Source: Selaginella moellendorffii (Eukaryota; Streptophyta; Lycopodiopsida; Selaginellales; Selaginellaceae). Taken from it: DNA of 64,000 nucleotides. Within the stretch, counting starts at the first letter, position 1; the number at the start of each line of letters is the position of its first letter. Shown piece after piece: positions 47,730 to 59,536 of the stretch. A model generated the notes under the pieces. It was not told the origin of the DNA and did no database searches. It saw only the letters and a program-made list of their open reading frames with translations. The stretch covers positions 568,731 through 632,730 of the forward strand of contig NW_003314358.1 in the NCBI RefSeq assembly GCF_000143415.4, given 5' to 3'. The position numbers and the translations under genes were made by a program.

Positions 47730-48184
47730 TCAGGGATTGAAATCGTAGATGTAGTCGACGTGGTCCTGCTGCTGATGATCCGGATGATCGCGCGGCGACG
47801 CGGTGAGCTTCTACGGAAGAAATCAAGCGTTAAAAACAAGTATCTCACTCCACCCCAAGTGAATCTCACCTCAGTTTTTCCACCGGCCACAGCACTCGCG
47901 GACGCTACCGCGTTGACACTCTTGTCATTCGCCACTGAAACAAAACAAAGAGATCTCTACATGAGCGATTTGCAAGACAAAGTAGCCATGAAGCAACGAG
48001 CGTTCATGCAAAGCCATGCACTTCTTTCTCCATAGCTAAAAACTCATCTCAAAGCTTACACACACGAAGAAACAGATAGTGTATGGAGTTAGAGCTAGAG
48101 CTTGCCTGTGGAGTCCTTGACAGGCCTGGCAGCCATAGCAGCGGCCACTAACAGCACAAAGAAGAAGAAAACGAGGCGAGACAT
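47730..48184 (-). CDS. Secreted peptide precursor with phytosulfokine-like DYIY core
   Basis: Three exons, 48106-48184, 47870-47934 and 47730-47810, give 74 residues in frame. The first intron (171 nt) has a GC donor (CACAG then GCAAGC) and the second is a normal 59-nt intron. The product has a signal peptide (MSRLVFFFFVLLVAAAMAA), then RPVKDSTG, an Ala/Ser/Val-rich middle, RDHPDHQQQDHVDYIYDFNP and stop. An Asp-Tyr near the C-terminus is the usual tyrosine-sulfation context. HVDYIYDF resembles the phytosulfokine core YIYTQ with its preceding Asp, though Thr-Gln is replaced. Size, secretion signal and location of the core fit a peptide hormone precursor; family membership is not proven. Confidence 0.6.
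48106..48106 (-). other. GC-AG intron donor in the small peptide gene
   Basis: Exon 1 ends ...CACAG and the intron begins GCAAGC, the strong consensus of rare GC-AG introns. A GT donor that keeps the frame was not found nearby. Confidence 0.6.
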
Positions 48185-48372
48185 GATACAATCGATCAAA
48201 AGCTTGCGAAATCTTTGCAGAGACTCGGAGAAACTCTTTGGAGCTGCGCTAGAGATCTAGAGCAATGAAACAAGTTTGCCGAGAAAGAAAAAGAGCTTCC
48301 AAAGACTAGCTTTCGAGCGAGCAAAGAGGAGAAAAGAGAGATGGAGGACGAAAGACGACGGCGGCGGCGGTG

Positions 48373-48380
48373 TATATATA
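48373..48380 (-). promoter_or_regulatory. TATA box of the small peptide gene
   Basis: TATATATA about 190 bases upstream of the ATG at 48184. A G-box (CACGTG, 48451-48456) lies 70 bases further upstream, suggesting light, ABA or stress control. Confidence 0.5.
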
Positions 48381-48720
48381 CGGCTCCAACAAAGAGACAC
48401 GGCGTGGACGGATAGGATGCGATCAAGGAAGACAAGGCCTGCAAGCGCGACACGTGGACGGCATTGACCAGACAGAATGCTGACTAGGAAGAAGCCACAA
48501 ATCCAAACTAGATAAAATAGAAACCATGGAAGAACTCTCTCCATTAATTTTGCGGTGTTTCCAAAGAGAGAGCATGTCCCCCAAAATCTTTTATTTCATT
48601 TCATCCAATCTTGGAAGTTCCAACTATAGAGACTGTGATCCTCTCAAGAATGCTTGATATACACAGTGAGTTCTCCCAGAGATATCCAATCTATAAACTA
48701 TCTCTACGCAAAGATTTACG

Positions 48721-51700
48721 TTACGCTGCTATGGTACCTTCGTTCTCCTGTGGCATGCCTTTGATGGTTCTTCGCTTCCATATCGCGGACTTTGGATCGA
48801 ACGCCAATTCCCATGTTGGCCAGTAGTGCAAATCCTGCTTGAGCGTCAAAACCCGTGGCTTGCCGTTCAAATGGACCACTTTGACGCGCACAAAGTCTCC
48901 ATGGTTGAGTTCCTACAAAAAAAAAACAATATCAAGATCGCTACTATCGCACTAAACCCAAAAGCCAAACCTTGACAACTTCGATAAACGTTTGCAAGTC
49001 CGGTGTCTTGTTCCCATTCACTTCCACGATCCATTGAAGAGCATAAAGGCCATATCTGTGAGCGGGACTTCCATGGCACCACCTGACAATCACGAATATC
49101 AACCAAATGAGGCACTGCTAAAAATGAAAGAGTTTTGCCGAGTTACCTGGCAACGTAAACTCCATGGCCCTCTTCCGGGAGAAAGCCCAGTGCTCTTACA
49201 GCCGGATGAGGATCTTGGACGACGCAGCCTGCCCAGTTCACCATTTGCATCGTGCCAAAACCATCGCGGACGTCCGTTCCAATCACAATCTCTACTTCGA
49301 CACCCTGATGGTAGCGAGAGATTTACGACAAAAGTAGCAGAGGTTTTTGCGTTACCTGTCGAAAGACGGTCATGTGTAGTTCGTCAGTTTCGCCCTCTTC
49401 AGCACGTTGGCAGGCTTGCTCAACGTCTTGAAAGCAAGTTATAGGCATGTTGTTGATTGCCAGTAACATATCGCTTTGCTCGAGTGCAGACTCCGCCTTA
49501 GAGCCCGCTAAACAGCCTTTCACCCGCAACACTTGACGTCTTATTGGATCTTTTTTAGCTAGAGCCTGCAATTGTTGTGTCAGTAAACACAACACTGAAA
49601 AGAAGTGTTCGCTTACCTGAACCCATTTATCGCTAAGACCAAAGCTCCTTGCTTTTGACAACAACGTCGGATAGAGCTCAACTTCCAGAACGCGAACCAG
49701 GGGCATACGTCTCTCAATGCCGTTGATATGTAAAGGTGGTCCTCTGTGTCCATCGACAATCCCGTCGCGTATTTCACTGATGTACGATATTGGAATGCCT
49801 CGAACGAACTGGTGATCTTCCGGAGAGCTATCGCCGTATTTAACCTGCTTATTGATGGATTATAAACATGAGCCATAAAGCCTTTGTTCTTACTTGAGTT
49901 GAGAAGCTAGCCCAAAGAGCTTGTACTCTCCCTTCGTCGTCGGCAAGAACTCCCGAAAACGTATGGCCAAAATCTGAGGGATCAAACTCAACGTGAGAAG
50001 ATTGTGAAGACTACAACATACCAGTATCAATCTCAACAACTTCCATGTTCATTGCTCGATATCGTGGACAATCTGCTGCCCCCACATTCAGCGAAGCGGC
50101 AGGGTTGGTCACTACTGACTTGCGTGACGTAGCCTGCATGCTCCTGCTCAGACCAACTAGGTGAACGGCATCACCTCTTTTCAGTGGTTCTGCAGATAAA
50201 CGCGTCTAAGATGCTTAGGTAACGGCAAAAGAAAGCTACAAACCCGGGTGTAAGACAGCAGCTCGGACGGCGGCTGCTCCAGCTTCTCCTAGAGCCGACG
50301 GATTATAAGCAACAACCGCAAAGTCGTGTATTGGATGTAAGAACACCACCTAAGTAGCGGAGTCAGCAGATTGAAAGCTATTTCAAGATTACCTCAGCAG
50401 GAATCTCGATTGGAATTGCGGCAAAAGAAAGCATTATATCGGCAACTGAAATTGCGACAGTGTTTCTGTCCACGGCTATAAGGCCCAAGTCGGAGGAGTG
50501 ATGTATAATGATCCCCGTACCAAAGAAGTGCTGGGCATGCACGCCATCCAGTAGTGAAGACGGTGGAATATGAACCTGCATCACTAAAAGCATCTCAACA
50601 ACGCCAAAACGAAAATCCGCTTTCTTACCTCCATCATAACGAGAGTCGGCTCTAAAACCTGCTCAACACCTGAAGCACCACCTGTTACTTCTGGAGTTTG
50701 AGAATCAACAACTTCCGCAAGAATGTCAGGCTGATTATCTTCCGGAACAGCTAGAAGCTCGTTCACTCGTCTTCTCTTAGTTTCTCCTTGGTTCAAAGAC
50801 CCGTCGCTCAGCTGGTTGCCTTCGTCACTTTGCAAGCCATCTTCGGCGCTCATTGAAACCGCAACTCCTCCTCTACATTCGATAGCAGAACCGTCTTGTA
50901 AAGCACCTGACATCTTGCATGGTCCCTGCTTCTCGTCACTATGAAAAGTTGAAACAGGTTTACTGGATATGGCCGGACGAGGATTCCAAAGTCCAGTAGA
51001 ATCATCACGAACATAGATTTGCGGAGGTGCATACCATTCGTGCCTTTCAATGGTCACCAGCACAGACTAGAGAAAACAAAATCCTTTAAGACGAGCAGGA
51101 CGTCAAATATATGTAAAATGCTCACCTTGCCTCTATGCCGATCGCTGTACACATAGAATTCTAGTGGGACACGCGCACCAGGGGCAAGTTTACCAAAACC
51201 GACAATAAGATCTTCCAGGGTTGAAATGCTTTCTCCAGCAAGCTTTTTGATTATCCCAAACTTTGGAACCCCTGCTCGCGACAGCATGTACCTTCAAGAG
51301 AAAAAAGCTCAGCGATACAACTCTCACATGATCGTGCTTACCCCGGATCTGCGACATATACAAGTCCACAGTTAAAGCGAAAATTCCGAGCCTGTAAGTC
51401 CACGTGCATTATTAACACAACAGTTCAACAAGCCAACGAACCTGCTGATAAGACAGAGGATGGATGATGGCTCCACTCATTTCTAAAAAGTAATTAGGCG
51501 TGATTGAATGCAAGTCTTGCACCTGCTTTCAACTTCAGCATTTGACAGTTAAAGGAATATTTACACATACCTTCAACGTGACTTGAACATCTTTTCCACC
51601 TCTCTCGAGTTCGAGCTCCACGTCTTTGTCAACGTTGTCGTCAAGGAGTATTTCAAGTCTTAAAAACTGTGTTACTACCTGTCCCATTCCAAGTGTTAGC

Positions 51701-53166
51701 GAGTTTTCATTACTTCACAAAAACCTTACTTCTTTGTTCACGCGAACAAGCACATCTCCAGGCTCCAGGTGCTTATGAGAAGGACCACCAGGCACCTGAT
51801 CTCAAAAACGTCGGACGATATCCTTACATGGTATGTTTAAGAACTTACCACAGAATCTACGACGAGCATGCCGGTTTCACTCGGAGGAGAAGCAGATCGA
51901 ACAGTCTAAGGTGAAGCGAACTTGTTAATCAAGATCAAACAAAGAAGAAAAACTTACTTGCTCAGTGTCATGCCGCAAGCCCAGACGTCTGGTTTCATCA
52001 AATCCTTTGTGCAGCAATGTCATCTTAAGAGAAAAACACATAGTTAATCATGTGGCCTTTTCTCAATGAAGTCATTCACCTGCAAAGTCCCCCGAGGTAT
52101 ATCTACTGGTTGCCATCCATCACCAAATCCATCTTTGCTTTCTTGAAGAATACGGAGTGCTCTTACAACCTGACGGAATGTAGACAGTAAGACTTAATCA
52201 GGAAACAGAAACTCGTTTAGTCTTACACGATCCAGAGGAAGAAAATACGCCGAAGCCCCTGCAACTTTGCTACCAGCATTTATAGCGACGGCCCTTCCTT
52301 TGCAATCTACAACAGGAGATCCACTAGATCCTCCTTTAGTTCCTGACGCTGCCTGGCAAAATTCACGTTATAAAAACCTCAGTCAGTTGATTGTCGATCA
52401 CCAATTACCTGCATATAGAATGTGTTGAAATCGTTGTATCCATCCCTTTAAACATAGAATTAAGAACAACAAAGTTCTCAGACTGAAGAGTCTTACTTTT
52501 TATACGGTGGAGCATCTCGATCAAGCCTGGCAATGGTACCCGCAAGTATGGAGAGCTGAAAGAAAGAAAATGCCAGTTAGTACCAAGCTAAGGTTTCTAG
52601 TATTTGTTTTGTTTTCGCGAAAGTACCTTTTCTCCGCTATCATTCCCCACAACACGAATTTCTAGACCCACAGCCGCGGCCTCGGGAGCGAGAGGAATCT
52701 CCTCGTAGTTCATAAACTCGACGCTCTTCGGATCGAATCGAAAGAACCCAAAGTCGTGTACCTGGATCCAATCCAAAGACAACGTAAACCACGCTTTCCA
52801 AAAGAGAGGAACCAACTTACAGGATCGCGATACAAAGGATACACCGGAATCTCTTCCCTGTTGAGAAAGATCGCCTCCGCAACCACGGGACCTATGGCCG
52901 GAATCCCTCAAACAAGCTCCCTACATTGAAAATTGGAGATTACCAGGCTTCACGACATGGCGATTGGTGAGAATTATGCTCCGGGCCTTGTCCACCACGA
53001 ATCCCGTCGCATAGCCGGAGCTCGCGGTCTCCGTATCGAATGCCCTGCAAGCGGTCGTCCTGAGCACCACGACGCCACGGACGACGCGAGCGAGAGATTT
53101 CTGCCAATCCTCGGCAGTGGCTCCGCTGCTGCCAGCGCCTTCCACAGGCAAGCCATCGAGCTCCAT
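48721..53166 (-). CDS. DEG7: DEG7, DegP/HtrA-type serine protease
   Basis: About twenty small exons on the minus strand: the first three are 52944-53166, 52821-52891 and 52627-52761, the last 48721-48912; introns are about 50-80 nt. The protease triad is complete: His in [10 protein letters not shown], Asp in [10 protein letters not shown], Ser in [13 protein letters not shown] (near 52330). Several PDZ domains follow (for example [10 protein letters not shown]-type sequence, and [14 protein letters not shown] near 51190). Then comes a second, degenerate protease-like region ([20 protein letters not shown], 50400-50560) that lacks the triad. The end reads [20 protein letters not shown] and [10 protein letters not shown]. 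This double-protease, multi-PDZ plan is specific to DEG7, which in Arabidopsis acts on the stromal side of thylakoids in photosystem II turnover. The ATG at 53166 is preferred; 53199 is in frame too. Confidence 0.92.
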
Positions 53167-53299
53167 GCCACCAGAGAGGAGAAAAGGCGCCGCGATCAAG
53201 CGCCAGGGATCACCACATTCGCCACAAACCCTAAGACGCCGAGCTTTGCCAAAATCTTGCGAGGAGAAGCCAACACCATAGCCACGTTAAATTATTAAC

Positions 53300-53773
53300 C
53301 TATATGAATCTGAGCCGTCGGATCGAGTCTATGTTCGATCAAAAAATTCCGTAGCATATGCCATTCGTACAAATGAATTTAAAATTGATTAAATACGTAT
53401 ATACAGTATATACAGTTTATAAATTATAACTGTTTGTAGGTATTTATACCTAAAATATATTTGAATATTTTGGGATATTTTACTGTTGTTATTCATTTTG
53501 ATTAATTTTATATTCATGATTTTAAAAATGCTTATAATTTCTAAACTTTCCTAAACACTTCTTAATATATTCTAGCATACTAATATTGTATAAACATCTT
53601 TATAATTATTGATCAATTGGAAATAGGAATAAAGGTCTTATTTTCGTTCAACTTGACCCTGTAATACAAGGCAGTCCATCCCGGGCAATATAACTGAAGG
53701 TACCAGGTCGGCTGTTGAATGTGCTCGATCTTTCGGCATTCTAGTTGACACCTCTCGTCAGCTCTTCTTTCAT
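53300..53773. other. AT-rich spacer between DEG7 and its pseudogene
   Basis: Very AT-rich, no gene. It separates two head-to-head DEG7 sequences, so it marks the junction of an inverted duplication. Confidence 0.6.
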
Positions 53774-56040
53774 GGCGCTCCATTCAGATGATGCTTTGCC
53801 CCTGGAGAGGAGCAAAGGAGATGCTTGATCGAGTCACCCGGGGAGTCGTCGTTCTCAATTGTAGTGCTTGCAGGGCATTTGATAAGCCGGATATCCACAC
53901 TGCAACGGCATTTGGTGGACAATAATTCGCACCAATCGCCATGTCGTTAAAGGTTGTTAGATCTGCTTCTCCTCTGACTGAAACAGGCATGCTAGTCGTA
54001 GAAGCTCTATAAGATTGTATATAACGTATGAAATACAAGGCCAGGTGCCAGGTGGTCTTTCGCATACGCATCTAGAACCAGGAAATGTGCTTGTTTGAGT
54101 GAACAAACAAGTAAGGGTCGTGCTGAAATCATAGAAATTTAGCCAGTTTTTTGTGAACGCAGGTAGTAACACAATTCTTACAAGTTGAGATGTATCTCGA
54201 CGACAATGTTGAAAGATCTGGAGCTCGAGCTAGAGAGAAGTGGAAAACATGTCCATGTCACATTTAAGGTATTTTTATATATACTACGTATAAAAAGTAT
54301 TAAAGCTGGAAAGATGGAAACAGGTGCAAGACTTGCACTCAATCACGCCATTATTCATCCTCTGTCTTATCCCTGCAATATAAACTACATCGTTGTGGAG
54401 AAACAGGGCGGGCTTGTTTATGTTGTGGAGCCTAGGTAAACATAGTTACATCAATAGTACCATCAATTAATACTTATCTTTTATTTTGGAAGCTACGTGC
54501 TATCCCGAGCAGGGGTTCCAAGGTTTGGCATAATAAAAAAGCTGGCCGGAGAGCGGAAGACCTTATTCGACACAGATCCACACAGCAAATGCTTCCGAAG
54601 GTGTAATTTTTTCTCTTGACCAGTCCGTGCTGGTAACAATTGAAAGGCACGAAGGGTATGCACCCCCTCAAATCTATACTCGTGAGAATTCTACCGGCCT
54701 CTGGAATCCTCGTCCAGCGCTACCTCAGAAACCTGAAATTTCAAGCTTGCGTGATGAATCGGGAGCTGCAAGTAAAGTAGCTGGTCCTGCTGTTTCAATG
54801 GGTGGCGATGCAACTGTTTTTCTAGAACTAAGCTAGACGCCTAAAGCAGTTGGGTTATACGAAAGGTAATCTATTTGTTGATTTAGGTGGGTAAGATTCA
54901 GTAGTAAGGAATCTCCACTGGAGTTGTAGAGAATTATATCAGCAACTGCAATCCTGACGGTGTTTCTGTCCACGGCTACGAGGTCCAAGTCCAAGGACCT
55001 CATGACGTATAACGATCCCCGTACCAACAAAGTGATGGTCATGCTCGCCATCAACTCGTGCAGACTGCGCAATATTCATTCAGTCATTCATATTTTGTTT
55101 ACATGGTCTCGCGGCGCCCCAGACCGAATATGAACCTGCAATGTTTACGGAAAAGCTATGATGTATATTTGTGAAAAATGAAGGTGAGCTTCTTTACATA
55201 CTCCCAGGTTTGTATTCTGTGGAGTAGTCCACAGAAGCATTAAATAGAGGCGATGAGGTTCATCTTGTTGGCCTGAGCAGGAGCATGTGGACCATATCTC
55301 GTAAGTCAATCGTAATCAACCCTGCTGCTTTGCTACTGATGAGCATGGAAGTTATTGAGATTGACAATGGTATAACCTCTGTCTCATTGATTTACGATTT
55401 TCCTTATATGCTGAAATTCTATCAGGCCTTGATAAAATTTTGGGAGTTCTTGCCGATGGTAAAGGGAGAGTTAAAACTTTCTGGGCCACATTCTTCACTC
55501 AAGTAAGTACATTTATTATAAAACAGCGTTTCAAGTAATCTCTGTGGTTTGAACCATGTAAAGTACTGGGACTTCCAAGAACAAGAGTTTGCGAAAGGAA
55601 TACTAACTTCATACATTTGTGAGATATGAGATGGAATTGTCGGAGGACACAAGGGAATTGAGAGACATCTGCCTTCCATTCGCATTCTCGATGCTGAGCC
55701 TTTACCCGACTTTGTTGTCCGAGGCAAGGAATTTTTGTTTGAGTGACAGATGTCTTCATATACTTTTGCTCTTGTATTTCCATCTCCCTAATGACGTGCT
55801 AATCGCAGGCTCTTGCTGAAAAGAATCCATCAAGACGCCAAGTCTTGCAAATGAGGCGCTGTTTTGCAGACTCCAAGTCGTCCAAGTCTGCACTGGCGCA
55901 AAATGATATGCTCTTGGCAATCAATAAAGTGCCTATAACTTGCTTTCAAGATATTGACCAGGCCTGCCAACTTGCTAAACAAAACGAGAGTCATTATCTG
56001 GCTATGAGATCATCAGGGTGGCGAACAAAAGATAGTCACT
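53774..56040 (+). pseudogene. Rearranged DEG7 pseudogene
   Basis: Plus-strand pieces follow DEG7 order: MLDRVTRGVVVL, ACRAFDKPD and NRHVVK-like (53810-53955); LSHTHLEPGNVLV (54055-54105); [12 protein letters not shown] (54345-54385); [19 protein letters not shown] (54500-54550); VTIERHEGYAPPQIYTREN (54630-54690); [13 protein letters not shown] and SRKSIVINPAA (55245-55335); LYPTLLSEARNFCLSD; QNDMLLAINKVPITCFQDID (55898-55955). The Asp and Ser protease exons are missing. The piece equivalent to [14 protein letters not shown]...VADIML lies inverted at 54838-55135. Frameshifts and stops are frequent. It is diverged from the functional gene 600 bp away. Confidence 0.85.
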
Positions 56041-57531
56041 AAGAGGCACTCCCGTGATCGTTTTGGGACGACGGTTGAGGATGTTTTCCACGTCCTATAC
56101 AACTGTGGGGCATATGACCACCTCCGCCAGCATCTTCCAACCATTCCCTGGCGAGATAGGGCCTCTCCAACATTGACATTGTCACTGAACTTGCAAGGTA
56201 TCTCTTGCGAGACTAGAGGGCCACTCTTGGAAGCTACAGCAGTACCAGTTCAAGGAGTGCTAAAGAGCAAATGGGTAGGCAGGCAAGTACAATGTCTCAG
56301 TGGTCTCATGCCTCCAGCTGACCCTCCAAAAATAATCTAAAGTTCTCGTCCAGCCATAAGAGCATTGGGGTTTGAATGAACAACTGTCATAGCACCTGAT
56401 CAAAAGCTTTGACAAAATCGACATAGCCAATGTGTCTGAACTGTATAGACTATAGTGACACTTAGAGAGTGAGAAGTTGGTCTACACAAGAATAAAGGTG
56501 GCAAAAGCCTGTTAAGCCATTTGCATTAAGATGATGACTTTTTACCAATTCGAGAGCCATTTGTTTTGCAAATATACTGGCTAGGGTCTGATAATTTGCC
56601 ACATTAGTCAAGTCACTGACTTATACAAAGGGTTTGTAGTCCATATCCACAAATAATGTTTTCAAAGAATATGTTCTTAAAAGGTTGAGAGGCTTTATGG
56701 TTTAACTTTAGACTGTTCTGGAAACCCTGACCCTGTCTTAAAAGGTGGTTTTGTAGATGAATATTTTACAATGTAGCCTAATTGACATTGCCCATGGTAG
56801 CTTCAGCTGAAAAGCTTTGCAGTCCAATGTATCCAAGAATCAGAGAAACCCAGAAGCTTGAGTTCTTTAAGCGGGTCCTTCAATGATTGCCACAAGTGGC
56901 AGCTGTAATTGTACCATGGCTCTAAATGTTTTATAATCCAAAAAAAACCAGTGTGGATGAGGGGATATGCTAAAAAAAGATGTCCCACTAAATTAGAGTT
57001 TTGTATTACAAGCAAAGCAAGTGGTGGTAAATGCACATTTCCTTTTTTTTCTTTGAAGGATTTCAATTTAAAGTTTATATTAAAGATAAGAAAAATTAAC
57101 ATTAAAACACTAAATAAATTAAGGTATAATCTAGCATAAACCTGGATATTTATGGTATATGCCTTACACCCTTTCTAAACCAAAAGGACTGATAAAAGTT
57201 TAAAATAACTTCGCGCCATTAGCTAAGAGAGGATTTACCAAAAGAACTAGAACCAAAATCACTACTACAAACACCACCCACATTTGCAAATCTTTTTTTG
57301 GAGTTATTTCCCCGACTCCATACCTGAAAGAAAGAAAAATTTAGAAAGAAAAACACGACGCACCATGGAAACTCCGAGCTCTTGTCTAATCGTCTTTCGG
57401 ATAGATCAAAGTAGAACTAGTAGCTGCTGGAAACATTTCAAAACCACCTGGTAAGCTAAACGAGCCAATGGAAAACTGACGGCTTACCAGGAATCGATAG
57501 ATACTCCACAAACTTCCATTCCATCTTTCGG
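56041..57531. other. Intergenic DNA with non-LTR (LINE) remnants
   Basis: On the plus strand 56070-56200 reads TTVEDVFHVLYNCGAYDHLR, like the C-terminal zinc-binding region of LINE reverse transcriptases (VEH.L..CP.Y..LR). On the minus strand near 56395-56445 HIGYVDFVKAFDQVL matches RT motif A of LINEs (VD..KAFD). The two are in opposite orientation, so they come from different or rearranged copies. The rest (56450-57531) is AT-rich without a recognised gene; 57200-57531 probably includes the WVD2-like 3' UTR. Confidence 0.5.
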
Positions 57532-59536
57532 TCACGAGATCACGGCAACGTCCGCTGGTGTCAGCATCTCCTTCCCGACGAGCTTCCCGGATCCTGTCCT
57601 AGTTTTGAAGCTCCCACTGCCTTTGCCACGCGCCTCCCTCCTCGAGTTCTTGGATCCCGGCTTCTCAATCGCAGCCTTGGACTTCGGTGCCTCACCATCG
57701 CTCTTCTCCTGTGCCGCCGCGGTAGCAGGCTCCACTACACTATCTAAAGTCGCATTAACAACACTATCCTGGTGATCGGCGTCTGTAGGAGCGTCAGCTG
57801 TCTCCGGAGCGCTTTCCAGACCGAAGTCCTTTCCCGTATCACTATCTGCGTCCCCCCCGGATTCGGTCCCTGCCGATGCGTTCCTCTCTACCACCCCGTT
57901 TCCCTTGGTTTCCTCCAGCACCCCGACGCCTTCAACTGTCCCATTGCCGAGGACCTCGTTGGCTGGCTTCTCCTTGCCCTTCACCTTCTCACTAGAGATC
58001 TTCCCCGAGAACGACTTCCTGATCGCCTTCTTCGACGGGACTACGTTCTCCTTGACTTGTTGCCCGTTGTCTAGCTTCTTGGCGTCTTCGTTGTCGGTGT
58101 GCTTGCCGTTCTCGGACTCCGCACCGCTGATACTCTTTCGCCTGCCCAGCTTTGGAGATCTTGCGCGCGTCGTTGGGATCTGCATCCGTTTTAAAAAAAG
58201 TTGGTAAGCGCACCAACTATCAGCCATTCCAACCTTTCTCAGCTCAGCCTTAGGAGGAGGAGCCTCCTGGTAAAAGCTCGGCATTGGAGTTGCCTTGAAA
58301 GTGAGGCTCTTGCGAAGCTGTTTGATTTCAGCTTCCATCTCCTCCTAATGATCGATTGTTAGAACGCAGAAGGAAAAGAAAGGCTTTTCCACGCACCTGT
58401 GTTTTGGCTTGAATCTGACACTTCTCCGCTTCTTTGGCGTTTAGCTTTTCCTCCAGCTTTGAATAGAACTGCAGGCACAAAACTACATAAGGATTGGAAG
58501 ACTTGTAACATCACGTACCTCTTTTCGCTTTTCTGCACGTTCATCACATTTGAAGCTGAAAGTGGAGGCAGCGGCATTTTTCCTGTCTTTTATGCCAAAT
58601 CCAGGCCTGCAGATTGATGCAAACACTCAACACAAAGCAGAAAGACATAAGGCTTACGATGTGCAAGATCCAACTTCGCTGTTTGCATCACTCACTTCCT
58701 CTTTCTGAGGGGGCCTGCAGCCATAAGTTCCCGTTAGAAAAGATAGGAAAAAACGTAACTAGAAAACTGTACTTTAAGGCTTCCACACTTAATGGTCTTA
58801 CAGACGAAGGTTTTGTGGTCACCTTGCTAAGAACCTGCAACTTAAACTGAGCAAAGAAGCAACACGCAGCTTAATACCTGAGACTTTCGGATTGGCTGGG
58901 ACGGTATTACGGGAGTTGGCTTAGCAGGTTGTTTAGCAGGAGCTTCAGTAGAAGTTGGCAACAGTCTGCTGCCACCGAGTGAAGCTCTTTTATCAGTTGC
59001 CAGAGCAAATGGTTGCGGAACTGTAACCGACGCCGTCGTTCGAGAGCTCTTTGGAGCTGGGTCAGCAGCCGACTCCTTTCTAGCTTTTGAAGGAGCCACA
59101 GGATTGCTTTTGGGCCTTGCCGTCGTCGCATTAGCAGCAGCCACCGAAGTCTTAAAGCTCGACGAAGACTTCTTTGCCGGGGCTGTGCCCTTCGGATTCT
59201 TGGCATTTTCAGATCTTCTCTCCTGCAAATGCAAACAAAAAACCATCTGTTTCCTCCTCTGTCTCCAAAACAATAAACTATCAAGTGGGTCGTACCAACC
59301 TTCACAGGCTTCACATGGCAAGCGTTATCCTTTGCAAGGTTTGATTCCTCCGAAACCCCCATACCATCGTGAACTCCATTACTGTTCTCCTGACCGCCCG
59401 AAACTTCGATAGCTTCTCCTGATCCCTGGAACTCCTCGTCACCATTCTCCTCCTCCAAGTCCATGTCGTCCACATTGCTGCTCCTTGGAGCGTCCACCAC
59501 TTCCTTAGGTTCATCACCTGTGCCTGATCCCTCCAT
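57532..59536 (-). CDS. WVD2-like TPX2-domain microtubule protein
   Basis: At least seven exons on the minus strand, including 59300-59536, 58878-59222 and 58658-58704; the product is about 500 residues. The N-terminus is acidic ([15 protein letters not shown]). A basic Ser/Ala/Lys-rich stretch follows, then the TPX2 C-terminal domain: [38 protein letters not shown] and [20 protein letters not shown], with the KLEEK signature of the WVD2/WDL group split by an intron. Next is [16 protein letters not shown], usual in this family, and a long acidic/basic tail. Family members bind and bundle cortical microtubules and shape cell elongation. The start ATG at 59536 follows an in-frame run open upstream, so an extra 5' exon is possible. 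Confidence 0.88.
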
